Shown here: in pieces, positions 14,704 to 24,400 of the stretch
Layout of the letters: every line of letters begins with the position of its first letter
Numbering within the stretch: position 1 is the first letter of the stretch
NCBI GenBank assembly: GCA_030700225.1
Contig: JAUYJT010000063.1
Location: 1-33,789 of the forward strand
Direction: 5' to 3'
Length of the DNA stretch: 33,789 nt
Source of the DNA: Candidatus Nanopelagicales bacterium
GTDB taxonomy: Bacteria > Actinomycetota > Actinomycetes > S36-B12 > GCA-2699445
Program-made: the position numbers and the translations under genes
Notes under the pieces: model-generated
The model's database searches: none
Seen by the model: only the letters and a program-made list of their open reading frames with translations
What the model was told of the DNA's origin: nothing

Positions 14704-15753
14704 ATGCGACTGGGTCTCAATCTCGGCTACTGGGGCATGGGCAACGACGCGGACAATCTTGTGCTGGCTCGCGAGGCAGACGAACTCGGGTACTCCGTGG
14801 TTTGGGCGGCGGAGGCGTACGGATCTGACGCCGCGACTGTCCTGACCTGGATCGCCGCGCAAACGGAGCGCATCGACGTTGGGTCGGCTGTGTTCCAGAT
14901 CCCCGGGCGCACCCCAGTCAACACCGCGATGACAGCCGCGACCCTGGACATGTTGTCCAATGGGCGCTTCCGCCTTGGCCTGGGCGTATCCGGGCCTCAG
15001 GTATCGGAGGGGTGGCACGGCGTGCGCTTCTCCAAGCCACTTGCCCGTACCCGCGAGTACGTCGACATCGTCCGCATGGCGCTGCGGCGCGAGCGGGTCA
15101 AGTATGACGGCGAGTTCTTCACGCTCCCTTTGCCAGACGGTCCGGGCAAGGCGCTGGCTCTGACCGTGCACCCGGTCCGCGAAGACATCCCGATGTACCT
15201 GGCTGCCATCGGACCGAAGAACCTTGAACTGGCGGGTGAGCTGTTCGACGGGTGGCTCGCGTTGTTCTACTCCCCGGAGTTCGCACCGGAGCAGATCGCC
15301 AGCATCCGAGCGGGCCGCGAGAAGTCAGGCAAGACGCTCGAAGGATTCGACATCGTGCCAACTGTGCCGCTAGTCATCGGGGAGGATCTCGAAGCCTGCG
15401 CAGCTCCGATCCGCGCATACGCCGCGCTCTACATCGGCGGGATGGGCAGCAGGGAGAAGAACTTCTACAACCAACTGGCCACGCGCATGGGCTACGGGGA
15501 AGCAGCCGCGCAGATCCAGGACCTTTTCCTGGCGCGTGATTACGCGGGTGCCGCCGCGAAAGTTCCTTTCGAGTTCATCGACAAAACGTCGCTCATCGGT
15601 CCGCCAGACCGGATCAAGGAGCGACTGTACGCCTTCGCCGAGTCAGGCGTCACCACACTCACCGTCGCCAGTTACGCGGGCGAGTTAGACCAGCGCACCG
15701 ACACTGTGCGTGCGATGGCGGCGATCCTGAGGGAATCGGGCCTGGCGGAGTGA
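14704..15753 (+). CDS. LLM-class (probable F420-dependent) oxidoreductase
   Basis: A 349-aa luciferase-like monooxygenase-fold protein: MRLGLNLGYWG at the start, AREADELGYSVVWAAEAYG, then DMLSNGRFRLGLGVSGPQV and, later, PMYLAAIGPKNLELAGELFD, all standard for the actinobacterial F420-dependent subgroup. Length and motifs fit Rv3520c-type enzymes. The substrate is unknown. ATG 14704 follows GGAG with a short spacer; the frame is open to 14668. Its stop overlaps the start of uppP (GTGA), so the two are translationally coupled. Confidence 0.85.
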   Translation: MRLGLNLGYWGMGNDADNLVLAREADELGYSVVWAAEAYGSDAATVLTWIAAQTERIDVGSAVFQIPGRTPVNTAMTAATLDMLSNGRFRLGLGVSGPQVSEGWHGVRFSKPLARTREYVDIVRMALRRERVKYDGEFFTLPLPDGPGKALALTVHPVREDIPMYLAAIGPKNLELAGELFDGWLALFYSPEFAPEQIASIRAGREKSGKTLEGFDIVPTVPLVIGEDLEACAAPIRAYAALYIGGMGSREKNFYNQLATRMGYGEAAAQIQDLFLARDYAGAAAKVPFEFIDKTSLIGPPDRIKERLYAFAESGVTTLTVASYAGELDQRTDTVRAMAAILRESGLAE

Positions 15754-16574
15754 TCGGCTGGTTCGAGGCTGTCCTGCTGGGTGTCGTACAGGGACTGACA
15801 GAGTTCCTCCCGATCTCCTCCACGGCACACATCCTGATCGTCTCTCAGCTGTTCGGCTGGGAGGATCCGGGAGCGGCCTTCACCGCGGTCACGCAGCTTG
15901 GCACCGAGAGCGCGGTGTTGGTGTACTTCCGCAAGGACATCACGCGGATCATCGCCACCTGGTCAAGGTCACTGTTCAGCCCGCCTTTGAGGTCAAGCAT
16001 TGACGCACGCATGGGGTGGTACGTCATCATCGGGACCTTGCCGATCGGAGTGTTCGGCTTCGCGTTCCGTGACCAAATCGAGACTGTGGCACGCAATCTG
16101 TGGCTCGTCGCTGGCGCGTTGATCGCGTTCGGCGTCATCCTCGGACTAGCGGACCGCCTCGGTGCGAAGGAAAAGGGGACAGAAGCCCTGACGGCACGAG
16201 ACGGGGTGCTGTTCGGGTTTGGGCAGGCACTTGCCCTCATCCCGGGAGTGTCCCGTTCCGGCGCGACGATCTCGGCGGGTTTGGCGCTTGGGTACAGACG
16301 CGAGGCCGCCACGAGGTACGCGTTCTTGCTGGCCATCCCCGCAGTGGTGATCTCTGGCCTGTTCGAAGCCCTGAAGATAGGCGACGGGTCAGCTCCACAA
16401 TGGGGCCCGACGATCTTGGCCACTTTGATCGCTTTCGTCGTCGGATACTCCGTGATCGCCTGGTTGCTGCGATACATCACGACGCATTCTTATCTGCCAT
16501 TCGTCGCTTACCGTATTGTGCTGGGGCTACTGATCATCGTGCTGCTCGGCTTCGGGGTGCTTACTACGGCGTGA
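15750..16574 (+). CDS. uppP: Undecaprenyl-diphosphatase
   Basis: A 274-aa integral membrane phosphatase that recycles the undecaprenyl carrier of cell-wall synthesis and gives bacitracin tolerance. Both family motifs are visible: the (E/Q)xxxE motif as Q14-GLT-E18 followed by FLPISSTAH, and PGVSRSGATIS in the middle. About eight hydrophobic segments fit the family, as does the length (about 270-280). It starts at a GTG overlapping the previous stop. In actinobacteria uppP commonly stands just before a histidine-phosphatase gene and mshC, as here. Confidence 0.95.
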   Translation: MIGWFEAVLLGVVQGLTEFLPISSTAHILIVSQLFGWEDPGAAFTAVTQLGTESAVLVYFRKDITRIIATWSRSLFSPPLRSSIDARMGWYVIIGTLPIGVFGFAFRDQIETVARNLWLVAGALIAFGVILGLADRLGAKEKGTEALTARDGVLFGFGQALALIPGVSRSGATISAGLALGYRREAATRYAFLLAIPAVVISGLFEALKIGDGSAPQWGPTILATLIAFVVGYSVIAWLLRYITTHSYLPFVAYRIVLGLLIIVLLGFGVLTTA

Positions 16575-16624
16575 GCCCCAACGCACCGTGACGATCGTGG
16601 CGGCAGGCAATAGGCTGTTGCTTT

Positions 16625-17275
16625 GTGACCAACGTTCTTCTGCTGGCGGAAGGCCGTAACACGGCCGAGGCGCAGGGGCTGCTGCCGGGTTGGATGCCCG
16701 ACGCCGGGCTCGATGACGTGGGTCGCAAGCAAGCCGAGATGGCAGCGCTTCGGCTGCGTGAAGTCCGTTTCTGTGCCATCGTTACCAGCCCATTGGAGGG
16801 CTGCCGCCAGACTGCCGAAGTCGTCGCCAAGCAGAGGCGGCGCGACCTGCCAGTGCATGCCGAACTCGACCTCGCCAGTTGCAGGTACGGGGACTGGACC
16901 GGGATGCCGCTGGACGTCGTGCGCAAGGAACCGCTGTGGGAATCCGTGCTCCACGTTCCAAGCGCGGTGCGCTTCCCCGGCGGCGAGTCGCTGTCGGAGA
17001 TGCAGATCAGGGCGCTGCACGCCATTGGGAGCTGGAACCAACGTCTTGGCGGGGAGTCCACCTATGTTGTTGTCAGTCACGGCGACGTCATCCGGTCCAT
17101 CCTGGCCGACGCGCTTGGGCTGCATCTGGACATGTTCCGCAGGATTGAGGTGCGGCCCGGATCGATCTCTGTCATCAAGTATCAGGACGGTCCGTGCGTG
17201 GTTTCGCGTCTCAACGACGACGGATCAGATTTGACTTCCTACTCTCCGCGCCGCATGCGTCGCGGACGGAAGTGA
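16625..17275 (+). CDS. Histidine-phosphatase-fold protein lacking catalytic residues (MSMEG_4193-like)
   Basis: A 216-aa member of the phosphoglycerate-mutase/histidine phosphatase superfamily. By position and by segments such as PGWMPDAGLDDVGRKQAE, RYGDWTGM and RFPGGESLSEMQIRA it is the protein normally encoded between uppP and mshC. The catalytic motif RHG reads A8-E9-G10, so the phospho-accepting histidine is a glutamate. The usual arginine in SPLxRC is glycine (SPLEGC). The acid before the YGDW segment is lost (ASCRYGDW). The C-terminal histidine in VVVSHGDVIRS remains. The frame is open and intact, so this looks like a conserved pseudoenzyme and not a decayed gene. It starts at GTG 16625 without a ribosome site; TAGGCT lies 8 bases upstream. 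Confidence 0.82.
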   Translation: MTNVLLLAEGRNTAEAQGLLPGWMPDAGLDDVGRKQAEMAALRLREVRFCAIVTSPLEGCRQTAEVVAKQRRRDLPVHAELDLASCRYGDWTGMPLDVVRKEPLWESVLHVPSAVRFPGGESLSEMQIRALHAIGSWNQRLGGESTYVVVSHGDVIRSILADALGLHLDMFRRIEVRPGSISVIKYQDGPCVVSRLNDDGSDLTSYSPRRMRRGRK

Positions 17276-17278
17276 CAC

Positions 17279-18505
17279 ATGCGGTCGTGGCCGCCGACGG
17301 TCGTCCCCGAACTTCCTGGGCGTGCCCCGTCGCTACGCGTGTTTGACACGGCATCCGGGCAGATCCGTCCGACGGCGCCAGGTGAGCGCGCGCGCATGTA
17401 TGTGTGCGGGATAACTCCCTACGACGCCACGCACATCGGTCACGCGGCCACGTACATCCTGTTCGATACGGTGAACCGCATCTGGCGGGACGGCGGCCAT
17501 GACGTGGACTACACGCAGAACGTGACGGACGTTGACGACCCGCTGCTTGAACGTGCGGTCGAAAGCGGCGAGGACTGGCGTGGTCTCGCCGACCGCGAGA
17601 CCGAGGCATTCCGGGCGGACATGGAGGCTCTGCGAGTGATCCCGCCGCGGAACTACATCGGAGCCGTCGAGTCGATCCCCTGGATTGTGGATTCGATACT
17701 GGAGCTCAAGCAGATGAGGGCTGCGTATGAGGTTGATGGCGACCTGTATTTCCCAGTAGGTGTCGCGCCAAGGTTCGGCGAGGTGTCGGGACTTCCGCGG
17801 CGCGAGATGATGCGTCTGTTCGCGGAGAGGGGCGGAGATCCCCAGCGCGAGGGGAAGCGCGATCCACTGGACGCGTTGCTCTGGCGCTCAGCCCGGGACG
17901 GCGAGCCGTCATGGAGAAGTGCGCTGGGTCGAGGTCGGCCAGGCTGGCACGTGGAGTGCAGCTCGATCGCTTCTGTGATGCCCGGCGTCCCTTTGGACAT
18001 TCAAGGCGGCGGATCGGACCTGTCGTTTCCGCATCACGAGATGTGTGCGGCGATGGCTGAGGCGGGTTCTGGGGCATGGCCTTTCGCCAGGCACTACCTT
18101 CATGTCGGGATGGTCGGCTATCAGGGCGAGAAGATGAGCAAGTCTCGCGGCAACCTGGTGTTCGTTCGGTCGCTACTTGACGGCGGCGCCGATCCGTCCG
18201 CGATCCGTCTAGCGATTCTGGCCCACCACTACCAGACGGATTGGGAATGGACGCCTGAGGACTTGGCGAGGGCGCAAGACCGGTTGACCGCCTGGAGGCT
18301 GGGCGCCGAAGCGCGGAAGGCACCATCGGGTGCCGCGTTGCTCCAGCGGTTGCGGGAATGCCTTAGCGACAACCTGAGTACCGATTCCGCGCTGGCCGCT
18401 GTCGACGACTGGGTGACCCAGGCGCGCCTCGGACGCGGGCCCGACGCCGACGCTCCGACCTTGGTCCGCGCAGCGGTGGACGCCTTGCTCGGCGTCGTCA
18501 TTTGA
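17279..18505 (+). CDS. mshC: Mycothiol ligase (L-cysteine:GlcN-Ins ligase)
   Basis: A 408-aa ATP-dependent ligase that joins cysteine to glucosaminyl-inositol, a late step of mycothiol synthesis. It is a shortened class I cysteinyl-tRNA synthetase: a HIGH-like THIGHA (51-56), KMSKS (285-289), and zinc ligands C43 (YVCGITPYDATH), C227 (HVECSS) and H252 (FPHHE). The signature GITPYDATH distinguishes MshC from cysteinyl-tRNA synthetase. The anticodon-binding region is reduced, as in the family (about 410 aa). It starts 3 bases after the stop of the preceding gene, so it is likely in one transcript with it. Its presence implies mycothiol as the main thiol. Confidence 0.95.
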   Translation: MRSWPPTVVPELPGRAPSLRVFDTASGQIRPTAPGERARMYVCGITPYDATHIGHAATYILFDTVNRIWRDGGHDVDYTQNVTDVDDPLLERAVESGEDWRGLADRETEAFRADMEALRVIPPRNYIGAVESIPWIVDSILELKQMRAAYEVDGDLYFPVGVAPRFGEVSGLPRREMMRLFAERGGDPQREGKRDPLDALLWRSARDGEPSWRSALGRGRPGWHVECSSIASVMPGVPLDIQGGGSDLSFPHHEMCAAMAEAGSGAWPFARHYLHVGMVGYQGEKMSKSRGNLVFVRSLLDGGADPSAIRLAILAHHYQTDWEWTPEDLARAQDRLTAWRLGAEARKAPSGAALLQRLRECLSDNLSTDSALAAVDDWVTQARLGRGPDADAPTLVRAAVDALLGVVI

Positions 18506-18510
18506 CCCGG

Positions 18511-19545
18511 TCAGCCGGTCTTCTCGTCGTGGCCGCCGAACTCTTTGCGCATCGCGGACTGAACTTGGTCAGCGAATCGCGCGTTGCCCTGCGACATCAG
18601 CCGCGAGTACAAGGCAGACGAGAGGACGGGGGCCGGCGTTCCGGTGTCGATCGCCGCCTGGCAGGTCCAGCGGCCTTCGCCGGAGTCCGAGACCCGACCG
18701 CCGAATTCATCCAGAGTCGGAGACTTGACTAGTGCTGCTGCCGTCAGATCGAGTAGCCATGACGCCACAACCGAGCCGCGGCGCCACAGCTCGGTGATGG
18801 CGGCGATGTCGAGGTCGTATTTGTAGAACTCGGGGTTCTCCAGCGGCGCTGTCTCGGCGTCCTGGTCGCGTTGCTGGTTCCCGGCGTTAGCGCGCTTGAG
18901 GATGTTCAGTCCCTCGGCGTAGGCGGCCATGAGCCCGTACTCGATTCCGTTGTGCGTCATCTTCACGAAGTGCCCGGCGCCGCTGGGCCCGCAGTGCAGC
19001 CAGCCGCGTTCGGCGGGGATCGGCTCTCCAACGCGCCCGGGAGTCCTGGAAACGTCGCCCATACCTGGGGCGATGGTGTCCCAGATCGGGACCATCCGGT
19101 TCACGGCGGATGTGTCGCCGCCAATCATGAGGCAGTAGCCGCGCTCCAGCCCCCAAACGCCGCCGCTCGTCCCGCAGTCCAGGAAGTGAGTTCCTTTCTT
19201 CGCGAGCACGCTGGAGCGGCGGATGTCGTCGTGGTACCTGGAGTTGCCGCCGTCGATGAGCACGTCGTCGGGTTCGAGAAGCGCCCCGAGTTCAGTGACG
19301 ACGGATTCAGTGGCCGCCCCCGCCGGCACCATCACCCACACGTTGCGTGGCTTGGCGAGCTTGGCGACGAGGTCGGCCAAGGAACTCGCCGGAGTCGCTC
19401 CATCGGCGACCAGGGGGTCGACGGACGTCTTGTGGCGGGCATAGGCGACGCACTCATGGCCATCCCGCATGAGTCTGCGAACGATGTTGGCTCCCATGCG
19501 CCCGAGCCCGATCATCCCAAGTTGCATCGGCTTGTCAGTCGGCAC
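18511..19545 (-). CDS. gnd: 6-phosphogluconate dehydrogenase, short form
   Basis: A 344-aa enzyme converting 6-phosphogluconate to ribulose 5-phosphate and CO2. The Rossmann motif MIGLGRMGANIVRRL (11-25) is followed by IDGGNSRYHDD (97-107) and CGTSGGVWGLERGYC. The catalytic stretch has K195 and N199 (FVKMTHNGIEYG). The short form (about 300-345 aa against about 470) is usually NAD-dependent, but the residue that closes the second strand is A36 followed by RHK where mycobacterial relatives have an aspartate, so the cofactor may be NADP. GTG 19545 is chosen for the GGAGG 5 bases before it; a TAGCGT hexamer at 19616-19611 on this strand may be its -10. Divergent from pgi. Confidence 0.92.
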   Translation of the reverse strand: MPTDKPMQLGMIGLGRMGANIVRRLMRDGHECVAYARHKTSVDPLVADGATPASSLADLVAKLAKPRNVWVMVPAGAATESVVTELGALLEPDDVLIDGGNSRYHDDIRRSSVLAKKGTHFLDCGTSGGVWGLERGYCLMIGGDTSAVNRMVPIWDTIAPGMGDVSRTPGRVGEPIPAERGWLHCGPSGAGHFVKMTHNGIEYGLMAAYAEGLNILKRANAGNQQRDQDAETAPLENPEFYKYDLDIAAITELWRRGSVVASWLLDLTAAALVKSPTLDEFGGRVSDSGEGRWTCQAAIDTGTPAPVLSSALYSRLMSQGNARFADQVQSAMRKEFGGHDEKTG

Positions 19546-19665
19546 CGCTACCTCCCTCGCTGCTTTCGGGCGGAACCGTCCACTAGGCCAGACGACCGCG
19601 CCTGTTTGAAACGCTAACGGAACTGCGCCGGCCACGCCTGATGTCGCATCTGTTGGTCGGTCCCA

Positions 19666-19694
19666 TGGCAACGCGTGGCAGTCCTGGATAGGTT
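19666..19694 (+). promoter_or_regulatory. Putative pgi promoter in the 215-base gnd-pgi gap
   Basis: TGGCAA (19666-19671) and TAGGTT (19689-19694) are 17 bases apart on the plus strand. A small hairpin GACAC-ATCGTG-GTGTC (19726-19741) lies in the leader just before the ribosome site. Nothing else gene-like is seen in 19546-19760. Confidence 0.35.
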
Positions 19695-19760
19695 GACGGC
19701 GGTGGGCCCGGTGGCAGGCGCACCGGACACATCGTGGTGTCGCGATGAAGGAGAGACGAC

Positions 19761-21380
19761 GTGGTGAAGTCGCTGGCCTGGGATGAGCTGAACACTTTGG
19801 CGGATTCGGTGGGAGGATGCCGGATTCGAGAGTTACTTCAGGCCGATCCGGGCCGAGCTGAGCGCTTCGTCGCCGAGGGAGCTGGCCTGACGCTCGACTA
19901 CTCCCGTCAGCGGCTAGACGACGATGTGCTGGCGGCGCTGTTGAAGCTTGCCGAAGAGCGTGGAGTAGAGGCCCGGCGGGATTCGATGTTGTCCGGGGCG
20001 CGGATAAACGTGACCGAAGACCGGGCGGTGCTTCACACAGCGCTGCGCCTGCCCAGAGATGCCAGCCTGGTGGTGGATGGTGTGGATGTCGTCGCGGGAG
20101 TGCATGACGTGCTTGACCGGATGTCCGCGTTCGCCGACCGGGTTCGTTCAGGGGCTTGGGTTGGGCATACCGGCAGCAGGATCCGGAACATAGTCAACAT
20201 CGGGATTGGCGGGTCTGATCTGGGTCCAGTGATGGCCTACTCGGCTCTGCGCGCCTACTCGGACCGTGATCTGTGCTTCCGCTTCGTGTCCAATGTTGAT
20301 GGCACAGACGTAGTTGAGGCGACGATGGACCTCAACCCGGCCGAGACCTTGTTCATCATCTCCAGCAAGACTTTCACGACGTTGGAGACCATGAGCAACG
20401 CCGCGGCGGCCCGCGAGTGGGTGATAGCGGGTCTTGGCCAGGAAGCGGACGTCGCGAAGCATTTCGTAGCCGTCTCCACGAACGCTGACGCTGTAGCCGG
20501 ATTCGGAATCGACACCGCCAACATGTTCGGTTTCTGGGAGTGGGTCGGCGGCCGGTACTCAATGGACTCAGCCATTGGCCTGTCGACGATGATCGCCGTT
20601 GGTCCGGCGGGATTTCAGGAGATGCTGGCGGGATTCCACGCGATGGATGAGCACTTCCGGATCGCGCCCGCCCGGGGCAACCTGCCCATGCTCATGGGAC
20701 TGATCAGCGTGTGGAACCGCAACTTCCTGGATTGCCCGACGGTGGCGGTCCTGCCATACGAGCAGTACTTGTCGCGGTTCCCCGCCTATCTGCAGCAGTT
20801 GACGATGGAATCGAACGGTAAGCGTGTCCGGCTGGATGGCTCGCCTGTCCAGTCGCAAACGGGGCCCATCTACTGGGGCGAACCTGGAACGAATGGGCAG
20901 CATTCCTTCTATCAGCTCATCCATCAGGGGACCAGCGTGATCCCGGTCGACGTGCTGTTCTTCGACGAACCGCTGAACGAGGTGGGGAGGCAGCACGACC
21001 TGCTCGTGGCCAACGCTCTGGCTCAAGCGGCCGTGTTCGCCCTGGGTCGCACCGAGGAAGAGGTGCGCGCCGACGGAGCACCAGATCACCTCGTGGCTCA
21101 CAAGGTGATGCCCGGCAACAGGCCTTGCAGCGTCATCACGGCAAAGAAGCTGACGCCGCACTCTCTTGGCGCCCTGGTCGCCCTGTACGAGCACATCGTC
21201 TTCGTCGCGGGGGCTATTTGGGGAGTGGATTCGTTCGACCAGTGGGGCGTCGAGCTCGGCAAGGTGCTCGCGAGCCAGCTCGTTCCACAGCTGATCGACG
21301 GGGCTGGCGCACCCGCTGAGCAGGATCCCGCGACGACCGCCGCTGTGGCTCGCTACCGCTCGGCGAGGGATAGAGGCTGA
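19761..21380 (+). CDS. pgi: Glucose-6-phosphate isomerase
   Basis: A 539-aa cytoplasmic enzyme interconverting glucose 6-phosphate and fructose 6-phosphate. Family signatures are complete: the phosphate-binding [11 protein letters not shown] and [10 protein letters not shown], the first PROSITE-type signature [16 protein letters not shown], and the catalytic stretch [19 protein letters not shown] with E374. Length is normal for the bacterial long form. The GTG at 19761 follows AAGGAGAG. It is divergent from gnd, so enzymes at the glycolysis and pentose-phosphate branch point are paired; metH follows on the same strand. Confidence 0.95.
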   Translation: MVKSLAWDELNTLADSVGGCRIRELLQADPGRAERFVAEGAGLTLDYSRQRLDDDVLAALLKLAEERGVEARRDSMLSGARINVTEDRAVLHTALRLPRDASLVVDGVDVVAGVHDVLDRMSAFADRVRSGAWVGHTGSRIRNIVNIGIGGSDLGPVMAYSALRAYSDRDLCFRFVSNVDGTDVVEATMDLNPAETLFIISSKTFTTLETMSNAAAAREWVIAGLGQEADVAKHFVAVSTNADAVAGFGIDTANMFGFWEWVGGRYSMDSAIGLSTMIAVGPAGFQEMLAGFHAMDEHFRIAPARGNLPMLMGLISVWNRNFLDCPTVAVLPYEQYLSRFPAYLQQLTMESNGKRVRLDGSPVQSQTGPIYWGEPGTNGQHSFYQLIHQGTSVIPVDVLFFDEPLNEVGRQHDLLVANALAQAAVFALGRTEEEVRADGAPDHLVAHKVMPGNRPCSVITAKKLTPHSLGALVALYEHIVFVAGAIWGVDSFDQWGVELGKVLASQLVPQLIDGAGAPAEQDPATTAAVARYRSARDRG

Positions 21381-21469
21381 CCAGGGCAGTCCGATCTGGG
21401 ATGAGTTCAGGCGACAGCGGTTTAGGCTTGACGGTGGATACTGATCAACCACACGTCATTGGAGTCGCA

Positions 21470-24400
21470 GTGCCGAACGAGGCGTTTCTCGACGCGCTGC
21501 GCACGCGCGTGCTCGTGGCCGACGGCGCGATGGGGACCATGCTGCAGGCGGCCGACCTGACGCTGGACGATTTCGAAGGCCACGAAGGCTGCAATGAGAT
21601 CCTCAACGCCACGAGGCCAGATGTCGTCGCCGCTGTGCATCGCGAGTACTTCGACGTCGGGGTGGACTGCGTCGAGACGAACACGTTCGGCGCGAATCTG
21701 GCGAATCTGGCCGAGTTCGGGATCAGTGACCGGATTACCGAGCTGTCGCTGGCTGGAGCCCGCATCGCCCGGGAGGTCGCGGACACGTACACAGCCGGAG
21801 ATGGACGCGGGCGGTATGTGCTGGGCTCAGTTGGCCCGGGCACGAAGCTGCCTTCGCTGGGGCATGTGGAGTTCGCGGTTCTGCGCGACGCCTACCAGCA
21901 GGAATCAGAAGGCCTGATCGCAGGCGGTGTTGATGCCGTGCTCATCGAGACAGTTCAGGATCTGCTCCAAGCCAAGGCGGCCATCATCGGCGCCCGCCGC
22001 GCGATCGCCGCAGCCGGTGTGGACGTCCCAGTCCTGGTCCAAGTCACGGTGGAAACAACCGGCACGATGCTGCTGGGAACCGAAATCGGTGCGGCTCTGA
22101 CATCCCTGCGAAGCCTCGGTGTGGCGGCTATAGGACTGAACTGCGCCACTGGTCCGGCCGAGATGAGCGAACATCTGAGGTACCTAGCCGCCAATTCCGA
22201 CATCGCGCTGACGTGCATGCCGAACGCGGGTCTGCCTGAACTGACAGCGTCCGGTGCCCACTACCCGCTAACGGCCGAGCAACTGGCGGATGCCCACGAT
22301 CGATTCGTGCGCGACTACGGAGTGTCCCTGGTGGGTGGCTGCTGCGGGACCACGCCCGAGCACATGCGCGTGGTCGTTGAGCGCGTGGCTGGGCGCCCTG
22401 TGGCGGCTAGGTCTGTATCCCCGGAGCCGTCGGCGGCGTCGCTTTACCAGTCAGTCCCGTTCCGTCAGGAGACCGCCTACTTGTCCATCGGTGAACGCAC
22501 CAACGCGAACGGGTCGAAGGCGTTTCGGGAAGCCATGCTTGCCCAGAACTGGGACGAGTGCGTCGAGATCGCCCGCCGTCAGATCTTGGACGGGGCGCAC
22601 ATGCTGGATCTGTGCGTCGACTACGTCAACCGCGACGCGGTTTCCGATATGAGGAGTATCGCTGGGCGACTGGCGACCGCGTCGACTCTGCCCATCGTCC
22701 TTGACTCCACTGAGCCGCGAGTGATCGAGGCGGGACTGGAGATGCTCGGCGGCCGAAGCGTAGTGAACTCGGTCAACTACGAGGACGGCGACGGTTCCGG
22801 GTCGCGAATCAACGCGATGATGCCGATCATCAAGGAGCACGGGGCGGCGGTTATCGCGTTGACCATTGATGAGGACGGCCAGGCGAGAACGGCCGAGTGG
22901 AAGGTGCGTGTCGCGGATCGCTTGATTGGCGACCTGGTTGGTGTTTGGGGGATGGCGCCCGGTGACATCGTCGTGGACTGCCTGACGTTTCCCATCGCTA
23001 CGGGGCAGGAGGAGACCAGGCGGGACGGCATCGAAACGATCGAGGCAATCCGTGAAGTCAAGCGCCGCCACCCTGAGGCGCAGACGACACTAGGGGTTTC
23101 GAACGTCTCCTTCGGACTGTCGCCAGCGGCGCGCCAGGTGCTGAACTCGGTGTTCCTGAACGAGTGCGTCGAGGCGGGTCTGGACTCCGCGATCGTGGCC
23201 ACGTCGCGGATCCTTCCCATGGCCCGGATCCCCGCGGACCAGCGGGATGCGGCGCTCGACCTGGTGTACGACCGTCGCGAGTACGCCGACGACGGCTCCC
23301 TCGCGCATGATCCGCTTGCCCATTTCCTGGCCATATTCGAGGGTGTGACGACATCATCAGCCGTCGCGGACCGCGCGGCCGAATTGGCGGCGTTGCCGCT
23401 GGAGGATCGGCTCAAACGCAGGATCGTCGACGCCGAACGCGGTGGGCTGATCGACGACCTTGACCAAGCGTTGCTGACGAGATCGGCGTTGGTAATCGTC
23501 AACGAAATCTTGCTGGATGGCATGCGGAAGGTCGGAGAGCTGTTCGGGTCCGGGCAGATGCAACTGCCTTTCGTACTGGCCAGCGCGGAGGTCATGAAGA
23601 GCGCTGTGGCCCATCTCGAACCGCACATGGCACAGTCGGACGGCGCCGGGAAAGGCACGATCGTGCTGGCCACAGTGAAGGGCGACGTTCACGACATCGG
23701 TAAGAACCTCGTCGACATCATCTTGACCAACAACGGCTATCGCGTCGTGAACCTGGGAATCAAGCAGCCGATCAGCGCGATCATCGAAGCCGCCGAGGAA
23801 AGCGACGCTGACGCGATCGGCATGTCGGGTCTGCTGGTGAAGTCCACTGTCGTGATGAAGGACAACTTGGCGGAGTTGAACGAGCGCAGCCTCGCGGCGC
23901 GCTGGCCGGTGTTCCTTGGGGGCGCGGCCCTAACCCGCGCCTACGTTGAGCAGGATCTCGCCGAGCTGTATGCCGGCGACGTCCGCTACGCGCGCGATGC
24001 GTTCGAAGGCTTGGCACTGATGGATGCGGTCATGGCCGTCAAACGCGGGGAGCCGGATGCCGCTCTACCTGAGCGTCGGCAGAGGCGCGTGAAATCCGTG
24101 CGCGGCGAGCCAGGTTCAGCGGTTGCTGATTCCTCGGGCCGATCCGATGTCGCCGGGGATGTTCCTGTTCCCGAGCCGCCGTTTTGGGGCGTGCGGGTGA
24201 TCAAGGGCGTGCCCATGGCTGAGATTGTCGCCTACCTCGACGAGCGCGCGACCTTCGTCGGGCAATGGGGACTGAAACCGGCTCGAGGGTCGGGCGAGAC
24301 GTTTGAGCAACTTGCCGAGGAGGTCGGCCGTCCGCGACTGCGCCACTGGTTGGACCGGATCAAGACGGACGGCTTGCTCGAGCCAGCCATCGTGTACGGG

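Noticed and set aside
16625-17275. Active phosphoglycerate mutase or phosphatase
   Set aside because: The catalytic histidine and arginines are replaced (AEG for RHG, SPLEGC for SPLxRC), so only the fold is called.
17279-18505. Cysteinyl-tRNA synthetase
   Set aside because: Length near 410 aa, the GITPYDATH motif, lack of a full anticodon-binding region and the uppP neighbourhood indicate MshC.
21381-21469. A cobalamin riboswitch before metH
   Set aside because: The gap after pgi is under 90 bases and shows no B12-box-like sequence.
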